In this document: piece by piece, positions 1-8,624 of the stretch
Layout: the number at the start of each line of letters is the position of its first letter
Numbering within the stretch: position 1 is the first letter of the stretch
Source: Pseudomonas mediterranea CFBP 5447
GTDB lineage: Bacteria > Pseudomonadota > Gammaproteobacteria > Pseudomonadales > Pseudomonadaceae
NCBI RefSeq assembly: GCF_000774145.1
Contig: NZ_KN322987.1
Span: forward strand, 727,535 to 791,534
Length of the DNA stretch: 64,000 nucleotides
Direction: 5' to 3'
The notes under the pieces: generated by a model
What the model was told of the DNA's origin: nothing
Databases searched by the model: none
Seen by the model: the letters and a program-made list of their open reading frames with translations, nothing else
Made by a program: the position numbers and the translations under genes

Positions 1-148
1 TGCGCATTGCTGCATACAGATTAGGACTGACGGAAAGAGAGTGTCAACAGGCCCGAGAAAACTTTTCCGGAACGACGAGCGACGCGGTGAGCCGTCGGTT
101 GGACGGCCCACTAGAAAATATGGGGGGGGTAGACAGAGGGAGGCAGGT

Positions 149-1060
149 TCAGCGGGACTGCTGGAGAGCGTCCAGAAAGCGTTCGAGAATGAGGTGCTGG
201 CGCCGCCCCTTGCGAGTGGCGATGGCCAGCTTGGCTTCGAAAAACAGCCGATCCGGACTCAGGGCCGCCATCAGTCCTTTCTCCACCCAGTTCGCAGCAT
301 AATGATCGGGCAGGAAACCGATGTAGCTACCGGTCAGTATGAGAAAGGCAATGCCCTCGCGGTCGGTCGCGGAGGCGGCAAAGTTGAGCAACTGATGCAA
401 GCCGATGGCTTCAGCGGTCATCCGATAGCTGGGCACCACGGCGTCGGCGGTGGCGAGCTCTTCGTTACTGATGGTGCCAGCCCGCTGGAAGAACGGATGC
501 TCGACACTGCAGTAGAGATTGGAGCGTTCTTCGTAAAGCACGCTGTAGTCCAGGCCCGAGAGCGGTGTGATCAGCGGCACGGCTCCCACGTGCAGACGCC
601 CGTCGAGCAGCCCCCGCTCGATCTCCCCCGGCGTGCTCATGCTCAGGTTGACCCGCACCCCCGCACCTTCGGCACGCATGGCCTTGAGCGCCCGGGTGAT
701 GCGCATCCTGGGTTGGGTGACGAGATTATTGACGATGCCGATATTCAGGTCGCCGCGTAGCTGCTGATGCATCTGGTTGACTTCACTGCGGAAGCCTTCG
801 ATCGCGACCAGCACCGTCTCCCCGGCGCGCAATACTTCACGCCCTTCATCCGTCAGGGCAAAGCCGGCACGTCCCCGCTGGCACAGACGCATGCCCAAGC
901 GCTTCTCCAGATCGCTCATGTGCAGGCTGATGGCCGAGCGACTGATACCCAAGGTGCCTTCCGCACCTGCAAAACTCCCGCACTCCACGACCGTTTTGAA
1001 AACCCGCAACAGGCGCAAGTCAAAATCACTGACCTGATTGAGGGGAGGCTTTTTCGGCAT
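149..1060 (-). CDS. LysR-family transcriptional regulator
   Basis: This is a DNA-binding regulator of about 303 residues, the usual LysR length. The N-terminal winged helix (about residues 8-67) has the family pattern, reading DLRLLRVFKTVVECGSF then ISRSAISLHMSDLEKRLG. The rest fits a LysR effector-binding domain. I chose the ATG at 1060 (MPKKPP), which brings the helix to the usual distance from the start; an in-frame ATG five codons upstream is also possible. It is divergent from the Hsp70 gene, and a perfect 9-bp inverted repeat sits 20 bp in front of it, so autoregulation is likely. Its effector and targets cannot be read from the sequence. The 148 bases downstream to the window start show no gene. 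Confidence 0.9.
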   Translation of the reverse strand: MPKKPPLNQVSDFDLRLLRVFKTVVECGSFAGAEGTLGISRSAISLHMSDLEKRLGMRLCQRGRAGFALTDEGREVLRAGETVLVAIEGFRSEVNQMHQQLRGDLNIGIVNNLVTQPRMRITRALKAMRAEGAGVRVNLSMSTPGEIERGLLDGRLHVGAVPLITPLSGLDYSVLYEERSNLYCSVEHPFFQRAGTISNEELATADAVVPSYRMTAEAIGLHQLLNFAASATDREGIAFLILTGSYIGFLPDHYAANWVEKGLMAALSPDRLFFEAKLAIATRKGRRQHLILERFLDALQQSR

Positions 1061-1079
1061 TGGTGAGTTTTCCAATATG

Positions 1080-1108
1080 TGAGTTAAAGTAATTATAGAT
1101 TTAACTCA
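1080..1108. promoter_or_regulatory. Perfect inverted repeat, likely LysR operator
   Basis: TGAGTTAAA at 1080-1088 is repeated inverted as TTTAACTCA at 1100-1108, with an 11-base AT-rich spacer. It lies 20 bp upstream of the LysR start and about 185 bp from the Hsp70 start. Position and symmetry suggest an autoregulatory operator. Binding itself is inferred. Confidence 0.6.
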
Positions 1109-1292
1109 TCTATCGAAGCGGCACAATCCAAGAGGAGCAACGCAGATACCAGTCTCCCTCTCCCGTTGGCTTCATCGAGTCGAGCAGCAAATGCACTGAT
1201 TTTTCAGAAGGTCTACAGTATTTCGCCGACACAGGTCTGATACGCTAGCCGGCTCGCACGCAACGCCATCCCATAACAACGACTAAGGAGAG

Positions 1293-3008
1293 TTGACGGA
1301 CATGATTGTGGGCATTGACCTGGGCACCACCCATAGCCTGATCGCGGCATGGCGCGATGGCGCTGCACAGCTGGTACCCAATGCGCTCGGCGAATGGCTG
1401 ACGCCCAGCGTGGTAGGCCTGGATGATGAAGGTCGGATGATGGTCGGCCGCGCGGCGCTGGAACGCTTGCAAACCCACCCACAAGTCACCACCTCGCTGT
1501 TCAAGCGCTACATGGGCAGTGCCCGCCTCACCACACTCGGCAACCGCCAGTTCCGTGCCGAGGAGCTGTCGGCGATGGTCCTGCGCAGTCTGCGCGAAGA
1601 TGCCGAACGGCACTTCGGCGAGCCGGTCGAGGAAGCCGTCATCAGTGTCCCGGCCTATTTCAACGATGCCCAGCGCAAAGCCACGCGCATCGCCGGTGAG
1701 CTGGCCGGGTTCAAGGTCGAACGACTCATCAACGAGCCCACCGCCGCCGCCCTCGCCTACGGACTGCACCAGCGCGACAACGCCAGCACGTTCCTGGTGT
1801 TCGACCTCGGCGGCGGCACCTTCGACGTGTCCATCCTGGAGCTGTTCGAAGGGGTGATGGAGGTGCGGGCCAGTGCCGGTGACAACTACCTTGGCGGGGA
1901 AGATTTCGACACCTTGCTCCTCCAGGCTTTCGTCGCCGCCCAGGCCGGCTCTGCCGCAGGCCCGGTGCCCCTGGACGACGCGCAGTTGTTCGGCCGCCTG
2001 CGCCGTGAAGCCGAACGCGTGCGCAAAGTCCTGGGGCATGAGCCGAGCGCCACGTTCTCGGCGCGCCAGGGCGAACGCGAATGGCGCCATGAATACACCC
2101 AGGCGGCAATGGCCGAACTCTACGCCCCGCTGCTGACCCGACTTCGAGCCCCCATCGAGACAGCGCTGCGCGATGCACGTATCCGCGCCAGCGAACTGGA
2201 CGAAGTCATATTGGTGGGAGGCACCACCCGCATGCCGCTGGTTCGCAAGCTAACGGCCAGCCTGTTCGGACGTTTCCCCTCGATCCAGCTCAACCCCGAC
2301 GAAGCCGTGGCATTGGGCGCCGCCGTGCAGGCGGGGCTGAAAAGCCGCGATGCAGCACTCGAAGAAGTGGTGCTCACGGATGTCTGCCCGTATTCGATGG
2401 GGATCGAGATTTCCGTCGAGTACGGCAACAAACTCGAAACCGGGCACTACCTGCCGATCATCGAACGCAACTGCGTGGTGCCGGTGAGCAAGGTCAAGCG
2501 CGTGGTGACCTTGCGTGACCAGCAGAAGGTGGTTCTGCTGAAGGTCTATCAGGGCGAAAGCCGCCAGGTCAGCGAAAACATTCTCCTCGGTGAACTGGAA
2601 ATAGCCGTGCCGCCCATGCCGGCGGGCGAAGTGAGCATCGACGTGCGCTTCACTTATGACACCAACGGCCTGCTGGAAGCCGATGCACTGACCGTCCAGA
2701 CCGGGGAACGGCGCAATCTGGTGATCGCCAACAACGCCGGCGTGCTTGGCGAAGAAGAGATCGCCCAACGCCTCAAGGCCCTGGAGTCGTTGAAGGTCCA
2801 TCCCCGCGACGAACAGCCGAACACCTTGTTGATCGCCCGGCTTGAACGCCTTTACCAGGAAAGCCGCGGCGAACTGCGTCATCGGGTCGACGACCTGGCC
2901 ACGCGTTTCGCGCAAATGCTCGACACTCAGGAACTGCACGATATCCGTGCCCTGCGCATGCAGATCTCCGAGCAGCTCGAAGCACTGGAGCAGGATGTCT
3001 GGCGATGA
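1293..3008 (+). CDS. hscC: HscC-like Hsp70 chaperone
   Basis: This is an Hsp70-family ATPase of 571 residues. The nucleotide-binding domain shows VGIDLGTTHSLIA (about 6-18), NEPTAAALAYG (about 147), FDLGGGTFDVS (about 170) and VGGTTRMPLVRK (about 308). A shortened substrate-binding region follows. The protein is shorter than DnaK (about 640) and close in length to E. coli HscC (about 556). The long C-terminal lid and EEVD-like tail of DnaK are absent. Its stop overlaps the start of a J-domain membrane protein by ATGA, the same kind of partnership that HscC has with membrane J-proteins (DjlB/DjlC) in enterobacteria. It probably acts on a narrow set of membrane-associated clients. The hscC label rests on length, motifs and this neighbour. 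Confidence 0.88.
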   Translation: MTDMIVGIDLGTTHSLIAAWRDGAAQLVPNALGEWLTPSVVGLDDEGRMMVGRAALERLQTHPQVTTSLFKRYMGSARLTTLGNRQFRAEELSAMVLRSLREDAERHFGEPVEEAVISVPAYFNDAQRKATRIAGELAGFKVERLINEPTAAALAYGLHQRDNASTFLVFDLGGGTFDVSILELFEGVMEVRASAGDNYLGGEDFDTLLLQAFVAAQAGSAAGPVPLDDAQLFGRLRREAERVRKVLGHEPSATFSARQGEREWRHEYTQAAMAELYAPLLTRLRAPIETALRDARIRASELDEVILVGGTTRMPLVRKLTASLFGRFPSIQLNPDEAVALGAAVQAGLKSRDAALEEVVLTDVCPYSMGIEISVEYGNKLETGHYLPIIERNCVVPVSKVKRVVTLRDQQKVVLLKVYQGESRQVSENILLGELEIAVPPMPAGEVSIDVRFTYDTNGLLEADALTVQTGERRNLVIANNAGVLGEEEIAQRLKALESLKVHPRDEQPNTLLIARLERLYQESRGELRHRVDDLATRFAQMLDTQELHDIRALRMQISEQLEALEQDVWR

Positions 3009-4669
3009 GCTGTTGGGAAATATTGGGGCTGCCGGAGGATGCCGACAAGCGCAGCGTCAAGCGTCAGTATGCCAGCCTGCTCAAACGCTATCGGCCCGAT
3101 GAAGACCCCGAGGGCTTCCAGCGGCTGCGAGAGGCTTATGAACAGGCGTTGGAGTGGAGTGAATGGCGGCAGGAGGAAGTGGTCGTCGAACCGCCGTCCG
3201 CGCCCATTGACTTACCCCTTGCGCAGTCGCTGTCCCAGCCGCAGGCATCACAAGGCCCCTCCCCAGCCCAGCGCCTGGCTGCGCAATGCCTGGAAGCGAT
3301 CACCGCGACCAACCTCGCGGATCGCCTGGCCCAGGCTCGCCTTTACGGATGCGCACGGGAATTCGAACACGGCCTGCTGCAGCATTGCCTGATCGACGAA
3401 GACCACTACGCGCTCGCCGAGGCCGCCATTGGACATTTGCACTGGCTGACACCCTGGCAACACGAGGACCTGCCTCGTGCAGCGCTCGAACAGCTGCGCG
3501 GCAAGCTCATGGAATTGGCCGAGGTCCGCCTGAATGCAGCTTGCGCCGACACCGCACGCTTCCTCGAACTGGCCCGGGAACTGGCTGCCAGCCCATGGCT
3601 GCAAGGGCTGGATGCGCGCCAGTGGTTGAACCAGAGCCTGGCCATCGCGCTCTTGCAAGCACCGGTCTGGTCGGAACAACTGTTCGACGCCATTTGTGCG
3701 CAGCAGGGCTGGAAGCAGACCGGCCACCATAGCCCCTGCCCCGAGCCGTGGTGGAGTCAACTCCTGGCTCGCAGCCATTGCCACACGTTTCTCCAACAGC
3801 AGGAGCGTCTCACTGGGCTTTTCGACAGCAGCGAGTCTCAAGCAGCGCGCATGCTGTTCGGAGCTGCCGACGAAGACGCCCGGATACGCTTGAGCCTGAC
3901 CTTCAGCGATGCCGATTGGAAGGCTTGCGAAGCGTTATATCGCACCGTCGAACTTCGCTATGCACAATTGCTGTATCAGATGCCGCAACTGGCACCGGAC
4001 AACTGGCGACCGCTGCGTCGGCGACCACCGGTCCTGGCCGTGCCGCTGGCGATCCTCAGCACATCCGCCTGTATGAGCTGGTTCCTGGAATATCGCCTGG
4101 GTGGCTCGTTCTATACCAGTGTGGTCGACATGCTCCTTCGCGCGATGCTGCTCGGCGTCGTCGCCTGGGGACTCAACGCAGCCTGCAAACCGCTGAGCCG
4201 TATCGCCTGGCGCCTGGACCAAAAGCTTCATGCGCGCTTCGGCCAGTGGCTGAGCCTGCGACGTCCCGCCCCGCTGCCGATCCGCGAGAGCCTCTGGGTC
4301 GGATTGCTGGGTGGGGTCATCTACCTGGCCGGAGGCATGCTCGGCGCAGTCACTTACTTCAGCAGTCTCGCCATATTGGCGCTCCTGAGTGGAAAAGCGT
4401 TCTCCGAACGTCGCGCGTCCCTTCTGTCCCGGGTCTATGAGCGGGTGCCTGGGGACATCCTGATCGGGCTCCTTCTCGGCATCCTTGTTCCCCTGCTTCT
4501 GCTGGGCAGTGTTCTGGCCGGTAACGCATCCCTCGCCGCGAATGAAGGCCTGCAGGCCTGGCCGCAGCGAACCTGCGCCGCCCGCCAGCTCACGGCCTCC
4601 CCCTGCCCATCCCAGTTGTCCGCCAACCAGTGGCACGTGCCCAACGCCACCAAGGCAGGCCAGCCATGA
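3005..4669 (+). CDS. Membrane-anchored J-domain protein (DjlB/DjlC-like)
   Basis: The N-terminal 50 residues form a J domain: WEILGLPEDADKRSVKRQYA, a basic helix, then YRPDEDPEGFQRLREAYEQAL. The invariant HPD tripeptide reads RPD here, at about residues 30-32. A long cytosolic middle segment follows, then about four hydrophobic spans between residues 335 and 525 (for example LWVGLLGGVIYLAGGML and ILIGLLLGILVPLLLLGSVL). The protein therefore looks membrane-embedded at its C-terminal end, with the J domain facing the cytosol. It overlaps the Hsp70 gene upstream and the next gene downstream by ATGA, indicating translational coupling. It probably stimulates the ATPase of the adjacent HscC-like protein, although the Arg substitution makes this uncertain. 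Confidence 0.8.
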   Translation: MSCWEILGLPEDADKRSVKRQYASLLKRYRPDEDPEGFQRLREAYEQALEWSEWRQEEVVVEPPSAPIDLPLAQSLSQPQASQGPSPAQRLAAQCLEAITATNLADRLAQARLYGCAREFEHGLLQHCLIDEDHYALAEAAIGHLHWLTPWQHEDLPRAALEQLRGKLMELAEVRLNAACADTARFLELARELAASPWLQGLDARQWLNQSLAIALLQAPVWSEQLFDAICAQQGWKQTGHHSPCPEPWWSQLLARSHCHTFLQQQERLTGLFDSSESQAARMLFGAADEDARIRLSLTFSDADWKACEALYRTVELRYAQLLYQMPQLAPDNWRPLRRRPPVLAVPLAILSTSACMSWFLEYRLGGSFYTSVVDMLLRAMLLGVVAWGLNAACKPLSRIAWRLDQKLHARFGQWLSLRRPAPLPIRESLWVGLLGGVIYLAGGMLGAVTYFSSLAILALLSGKAFSERRASLLSRVYERVPGDILIGLLLGILVPLLLLGSVLAGNASLAANEGLQAWPQRTCAARQLTASPCPSQLSANQWHVPNATKAGQP

Positions 4670-5616
4670 TCAGCAGCCGAGCGTTCGCAACCGCCGTGCT
4701 CGCCTCGTTGGGCCTGAGTTGGTTGGTCCAACAGATAGACACGGCGAATATCGACTATGGGACCCGTTTGCGCTGGGAGGCAGTCCAGCAAATAAATACC
4801 TGCCTGGTGGACGGCGCCGACCTGCTGGAACAGCGCTACAGCGATTACCGCAACCTCGTTGCTCAATCCCAGGAAAAAAACGGGCCCTGGAAGGGTTTTG
4901 CCGGCTTCGGCATGGGCTCGGGCGATGTCATGCCTCCCCAGGGCGCGCAACCATCGCCATGCTATCGGTGGTTCGGCGGCGGCGAACCCGGTGGCCTGCA
5001 GTACCTGGCCAAAAACTACCTCGGGGCGTATGACAACCTGCGACCGAGCGCCGAGGCCGCTGAACGATGGCTTGCGACTCGGGTGCAAGACCGCCCCCCC
5101 TTCGACCCCATCGAGCGAGCCCTGAACCTGCGGCTGCAGGACGCGCGCGACCAGGCGATACCTGTGCGCCAAGCCCTGGAGCAGCCGCAGTTACTCATTC
5201 GCGAGGAGCAACTGGCATCCATCGAAGAACGCCTTGGACACGATCAGCATTGGTACACGCTGCGCTTCATGATCCGCGCCCGCCAGACCATCAATGCCCT
5301 CGACGCGATGGCCAACGGCGCGTCACTGACGCCGCAGCAGTTGTCCAGCCTGCAGCAATCCCTGGCAAGCAGCTGGTCGGACGCCGATGCCTTCGTAAAG
5401 GCACGGCCGCGCCTGCGTTCAGCCAATGACGGCCCGCCCGTCTGGAGCCAGATCAGTCTGTCGGGCGAGGAATGGCTGGCCGCCCTCAACCGCCTGCAAC
5501 AACACTGGGCCTCCGCAGCCGATGCGGCAGAGCTGAACCAGGACCTGGCCGCCGCCCGGGCCGGTTACGACGAGTTGCTATCGCGGTACAACTTGGCGGT
5601 GGCGAAGCAGTATTGA
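4666..5616 (+). CDS. Unknown membrane-anchored protein in hscC unit
   Basis: I do not recognise the family. The product is 316 residues, starting at the ATG that overlaps the J-domain stop as ATGA (MISSRAFATAVLASLGLSWLV), so the N-terminus is a single membrane anchor or an uncleaved signal. The remainder is soluble and mostly helical, rich in Gln, Ala and Leu, with repeated heptad-like stretches (for example QDARDQAIPVRQALEQPQ and LEQPQLLIREEQLASIEERL) and few Cys. It probably sits at the inner membrane facing the periplasm. Its coupling to an Hsp70/J-protein pair makes it a candidate client or assembly partner. A strong hairpin follows the stop, so it appears to be the last gene of the transcript. 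Confidence 0.7.
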   Translation: MISSRAFATAVLASLGLSWLVQQIDTANIDYGTRLRWEAVQQINTCLVDGADLLEQRYSDYRNLVAQSQEKNGPWKGFAGFGMGSGDVMPPQGAQPSPCYRWFGGGEPGGLQYLAKNYLGAYDNLRPSAEAAERWLATRVQDRPPFDPIERALNLRLQDARDQAIPVRQALEQPQLLIREEQLASIEERLGHDQHWYTLRFMIRARQTINALDAMANGASLTPQQLSSLQQSLASSWSDADAFVKARPRLRSANDGPPVWSQISLSGEEWLAALNRLQQHWASAADAAELNQDLAAARAGYDELLSRYNLAVAKQY

Positions 5617-5638
5617 TTGACGGGTTTGGCGCTCCAGT

Positions 5639-5670
5639 GCGCAGCAGTCCTGTTTTCAGGGCTGCTGCGC
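5639..5670 (+). terminator. Hairpin after the hscC unit
   Basis: GCGCAGCAGTCCTG pairs with CAGGGCTGCTGCGC around a TTTT loop, giving a 14-bp stem with one T-G mismatch. It begins 22 bases after the stop codon. It has no T-run, so it is either a weak intrinsic terminator or an mRNA 3' end structure. Confidence 0.6.
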
Positions 5671-5778
5671 ATCCCTCGCCCGACAGTGCTCTCGCGACCT
5701 TGAGCAAATACGGCTAGGCGAACACCTATCGGCATCACCGATCCTGTCGCCCAACGTCCTTCCAGGAGCCTGTACCCG

Positions 5779-6648
5779 GTGCCAGCCAAATCGACCGATG
5801 CTGCCTACATAAAGCGATTCAACACTGTACTCGCCTACATCGGCGCCAACCTCGAGGGCGACCTGTCGGTGAATACGCTGAGCCAGGTTGCGAACTTCTC
5901 GGCGTTTCACTTCCACCGGCAGTTCACTGCATACATGGGGTTGCCTGTCGCACGGTACGTGCAACTGATGCGCCTGCGACAGGCGGCCAATCGCCTGGCG
6001 TCGCGTGCGGATTATGCAGTGCTGGAGGCAGCCCTCGATGCCGGCTTCGAAAGCCCCGAGGCGTTCAGCAGAGCCTTCAGGCGAGCGTTCGGCGTGGCGC
6101 CGAGTACATTCAGGCAGCAACCGAGCTGGCAGGTCTGGAATGCGGCGTTTGAAGTTCCCCACTTTTCCAGGAGCGTCATCATGCAACTACATATCGTGGA
6201 CTTTCCCGAAGTCAGGGTCGCCGCACTCGAACATCGCGGCCCGGCACAACTTCTCGATGAAAGCGTGCGCTATTTCATCCAGTGGCGCATGCAGAGCGGA
6301 CAATCGCCAGTGGCATCGAGTCGTACTTTCGGCATTCCCTTCAGCAACCCCGACACCACGCCGCCGGAGGCGTTTCGCTTTGCCATTTGCGGTGAGATAC
6401 ACCAGGCAGTCACGCCGAACACCTTCGGCGTACGGGAAACCCTCATCGCCGGCGGCCGCTACGCCGTGGTGCGCCACGTGGGCTCGACAGATCTCATCAG
6501 CGAGAGCATCTACCCGATCTACCGCGACTGGCTGCCGAACAGCGGAGAAGAGCTTCGCGACCAGCCGCTGTTCTTTCACTACTTGAGCGTGTACCCAGAG
6601 ACACCGAAGGACCAGTGGGAGACGGATATTTATGTGCCATTGCAGTAG
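5779..6648 (+). CDS. AraC-family regulator with GyrI-like effector domain
   Basis: This is a 289-residue regulator with two domains. The AraC-type double helix-turn-helix occupies about residues 10-108 (LSVNTLSQVANFSAFHFHRQF then ALDAGFESPEAFSRAFRRAFG). A GyrI-like/SOUL-type effector-binding domain fills about residues 135-289 (VRVAALEHRGPAQLLDESVR, ending DIYVPLQ). This HTH-first order is seen in Rob/SoxS-like regulators that respond to amphipathic drugs or redox-cycling compounds. The start is GTG at 5779, preceded by AGGAG at 5763-5767; a slightly long spacing is the only doubt. It is transcribed alone and followed by REP repeats. Which ligand it binds is unknown. Confidence 0.88.
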   Translation: MPAKSTDAAYIKRFNTVLAYIGANLEGDLSVNTLSQVANFSAFHFHRQFTAYMGLPVARYVQLMRLRQAANRLASRADYAVLEAALDAGFESPEAFSRAFRRAFGVAPSTFRQQPSWQVWNAAFEVPHFSRSVIMQLHIVDFPEVRVAALEHRGPAQLLDESVRYFIQWRMQSGQSPVASSRTFGIPFSNPDTTPPEAFRFAICGEIHQAVTPNTFGVRETLIAGGRYAVVRHVGSTDLISESIYPIYRDWLPNSGEELRDQPLFFHYLSVYPETPKDQWETDIYVPLQ

Positions 6649-6659
6649 AGGTCTCGGGA

Positions 6660-6876
6660 CTGTGGGAGCGCGCCTTGCTCGCGATGGCGGCAGCACAGCC
6701 AACATCCCGGCAAGTTGACCCACCGCTATCGCGAGCAGGCTCGCTCCCACAATGGTTCGAGGATGTACGCAGCCTTTTGCATACGCCACAAAACCCTGTG
6801 GGAGCGAGCCCTGCTCGCGATGGCGTCAGCACATTCAACACCTGCGTGACTGACACTCCGCTATCGCGAGCAGGCT
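6660..6876. repeat. Cluster of four REP palindromes
   Basis: Four alternating-orientation copies of the Pseudomonas REP element occur at about 6660-6690, 6722-6752, 6798-6828 and 6857-6876. The core is GTGGGAGCGAGCCTGCTCGC or its complement, flanked by GATGGCG or CGCTATC. The fourth copy is cut short and ends at the stop codon of the reverse-strand SMI1-like gene. The cluster fills the gap between two convergent genes. Confidence 0.85.
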
Positions 6877-7500
6877 TCAGATCGGCCTGTCCGCGACCCT
6901 GGCATTCCATTGTGCCCGGTAGCGCTCACGCCACCCCGGACTGCCTTTATCCAGCCACTCCAACGTCGCCTCGATACTGTCCGGGCTGATGATGAAGTGA
7001 TTGATATGTTCCTCGATCCGCTCGTGGGACAAATGCAGCGAATCCAGATAGCCGGTGAAGGACTTCGCCAACACGACGTACTCATCGCCTTGCTGGCGGC
7101 GGCCGGTCCAGGCGGGTAGGCCTGCGACCATCGCCGCCACGTCCTGGCGACCTTCACGCAGGTCCAGGAGCAACAGGCTCGCGCCGCCGTCACGTCCGAT
7201 CGGCAGCAGTCCGGTCGCGGGGAAGCCGGGTTCCGCTCGCAGTTGCTCCAGCTCGAAGGGGTTGGATTCATACGCTTTATCCGGATCCAGCCCATACAGC
7301 GAAAAACTCAGCAGTTCCTCGTCGCCGTTGGCCAGGGTCGCGACGACATCGTATTCCACGCAGGCGCCGTTGCAGGTCTTGAGAAACCGCCGGTAGTCTT
7401 CCGGCAGGCGGGCGCCAAGGCTGGTTTCCAGTTGCGAGATGGCAAGGTCCGTGGCACCTGCGCGGGTTCGTTCGAGGATCAATCCGTGATATTCCATCAT
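6877..7500 (-). CDS. SMI1/KNR4 (SUKH) family protein
   Basis: The 207-residue product has the SMI1/KNR4 pattern near its N-terminus: ISQLETSLGARLPEDYRRFLKTCNGA, followed by a beta-rich core with LLPIGRDGGASLLLLDLREG and WTGRRQQGDEYVVLAKSFTGYL. This superfamily contains many immunity proteins for polymorphic toxins as well as housekeeping members. No toxin gene adjoins it here, so it is an orphan; its role may be immunity to a toxin encoded elsewhere. There are two adjacent ATG codons at the start (7500 and 7497). The stop codon lies directly against a truncated REP element, so the last residues may have been altered by that insertion. Confidence 0.75.
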   Translation of the reverse strand: MMEYHGLILERTRAGATDLAISQLETSLGARLPEDYRRFLKTCNGACVEYDVVATLANGDEELLSFSLYGLDPDKAYESNPFELEQLRAEPGFPATGLLPIGRDGGASLLLLDLREGRQDVAAMVAGLPAWTGRRQQGDEYVVLAKSFTGYLDSLHLSHERIEEHINHFIISPDSIEATLEWLDKGSPGWRERYRAQWNARVADRPI

Positions 7501-7582
7501 TGGGGCTCACAAGTGCATGACGTGAAGGCGGTACTCGACCAGTGGCCTGTACGTTAATTTGAGTGGGCGAATCAGTCGCGCA

Positions 7583-8218
7583 TTAGCCCTTGGTCGGGGT
7601 CTTATCGGTCGGTTTACGCTTTTTGGAAGCAGCCACCTTGTATTCACCGGTACCGGCCTCCGTTGCCAGGTGTGCGACCAATGGCTCGTTGCGAGCGCTG
7701 TATTGCGCGGGCTTCCTGGCGTTAGGGCGAGCGGTTTCAATCGGGGTCGGCTTGGCCGGGACTGCCGAGAGGAAAGCACCCGGCTCCATCGCAAACCGTT
7801 GTGCCAGCGCGTACGCCATCTTGTGGCTGATGGGCCGATCCCCACTCAACACCTTGGACACCGCCGTCTTGTCGCCAATCTCGGGGAGGTCCGAACCCGT
7901 GAGCCCAAGCGTCTCCATCAGGTCCCGGATCAGTTGCACCGGGGTGCATGTCGCTTCAAAAGCGGCGGTGGATTCGCGAAACTGGTCGGAGTCGCGCTGG
8001 TAGGCCAGTATTTCGTCTTCGAGTTCGACGAGGATTTTCTCCTCGACCTTGCTCAGTTCACGCCCGTCGGTGAGTTCGTCAAGCAGATCGGTCGCACGCT
8101 CATAGTCGGCGGGTGTCCTGATGCCATGCACGAACTCGCCACGCAGACGCTCCAGCACCGCGTGTAGCTCGCCAAGCGTTGCGATCACGGTCTGAAAGTC
8201 ATTCCTGACTGCGCTCAT
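7583..8218 (-). CDS. HigA-like antitoxin with long N- and C-terminal extensions
   Basis: The product is 211 residues, about twice a minimal HigA. The middle part (about residues 95-155) is an XRE-type helix-turn-helix: LMETLGLTGSDLPEIGDKTAVSKVLSGDRPISHKMA. About 90 acidic helical residues precede it, and about 55 basic residues follow (ending in a Lys/Thr-rich KKRKPTDKTPTKG). The gene follows a HigB-type toxin with an ATGA overlap, the toxin-first order typical of higBA. It should neutralise the toxin and repress the shared promoter. The basic tail is unusual and could be an additional nucleic-acid contact. Recognition of the pair is good; subfamily placement is less sure. Confidence 0.82.
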   Translation of the reverse strand: MSAVRNDFQTVIATLGELHAVLERLRGEFVHGIRTPADYERATDLLDELTDGRELSKVEEKILVELEDEILAYQRDSDQFRESTAAFEATCTPVQLIRDLMETLGLTGSDLPEIGDKTAVSKVLSGDRPISHKMAYALAQRFAMEPGAFLSAVPAKPTPIETARPNARKPAQYSARNEPLVAHLATEAGTGEYKVAASKKRKPTDKTPTKG

Positions 8219-8547
8219 CGTTTTACTCCTTTGTTTCTTGCATACCAGACGTTGGCAACGTCGTAATCGGCATGTGTGCAGATGTGTTTGACGTAGAACT
8301 TCTGTCGGATGTAGTGGACTCCCCCTATCACCCTGAGATTGTTGCCACCTACGTCAATCACGACCCAATTCGCTGTGGCCCTCGGTTTGAACAGGTCGAT
8401 ACCGTGGGTACCGAACAGTTTCTGCAGGTCCGCGAATGCTGTCGGACGGGCCATCTTCAACAGGCGCCGGCAGCGATCGAGCCCGGCCTTGTCGTTCGGG
8501 TACAAAATGGCGGCAGCGTCAAAACGTGATGGCTTGAGTATATCCAT
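8215..8547 (-). CDS. HigB-type mRNA interferase toxin
   Basis: The 110-residue product matches the HigB_toxin fold of the RelE superfamily. The diagnostic C-terminal half reads NWVVIDVGGNNLRVI then KFYVKHICTHADYD, with a conserved His and Tyr near the end. Proteins of this type cleave mRNA on the ribosome. It is the first gene of a two-gene unit and overlaps the antitoxin by four bases. The ATG at 8547 gives MDILKPSRFD. An inverted repeat just upstream may be the autoregulatory operator. The flanking genes are ordinary chromosomal ones, so this looks like a small acquired module. Confidence 0.88.
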   Translation of the reverse strand: MDILKPSRFDAAAILYPNDKAGLDRCRRLLKMARPTAFADLQKLFGTHGIDLFKPRATANWVVIDVGGNNLRVIGGVHYIRQKFYVKHICTHADYDVANVWYARNKGVKR

Positions 8548-8581
8548 AGGCTTCCCTGTCCTTGAGTCGGATGCTACTCCA

Positions 8582-8599
8582 GTTGTGTTTTTTCACAAC
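8582..8599 (-). promoter_or_regulatory. Inverted repeat upstream of higB, likely operator
   Basis: GTTGTG and CACAAC form an inverted repeat around TTTTTT, 35-52 bp upstream of the toxin start. Such palindromes at higBA promoters are usually bound by the antitoxin. The assignment is inferred from position. Confidence 0.5.
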
Positions 8600-8624
8600 C
8601 GGAATTTTTCGGCAATGGTGAAGG

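Noticed and set aside
41..760. 239-codon forward frame at the window start
   Set aside because: It is opposite a clear LysR gene and has no recognisable features.
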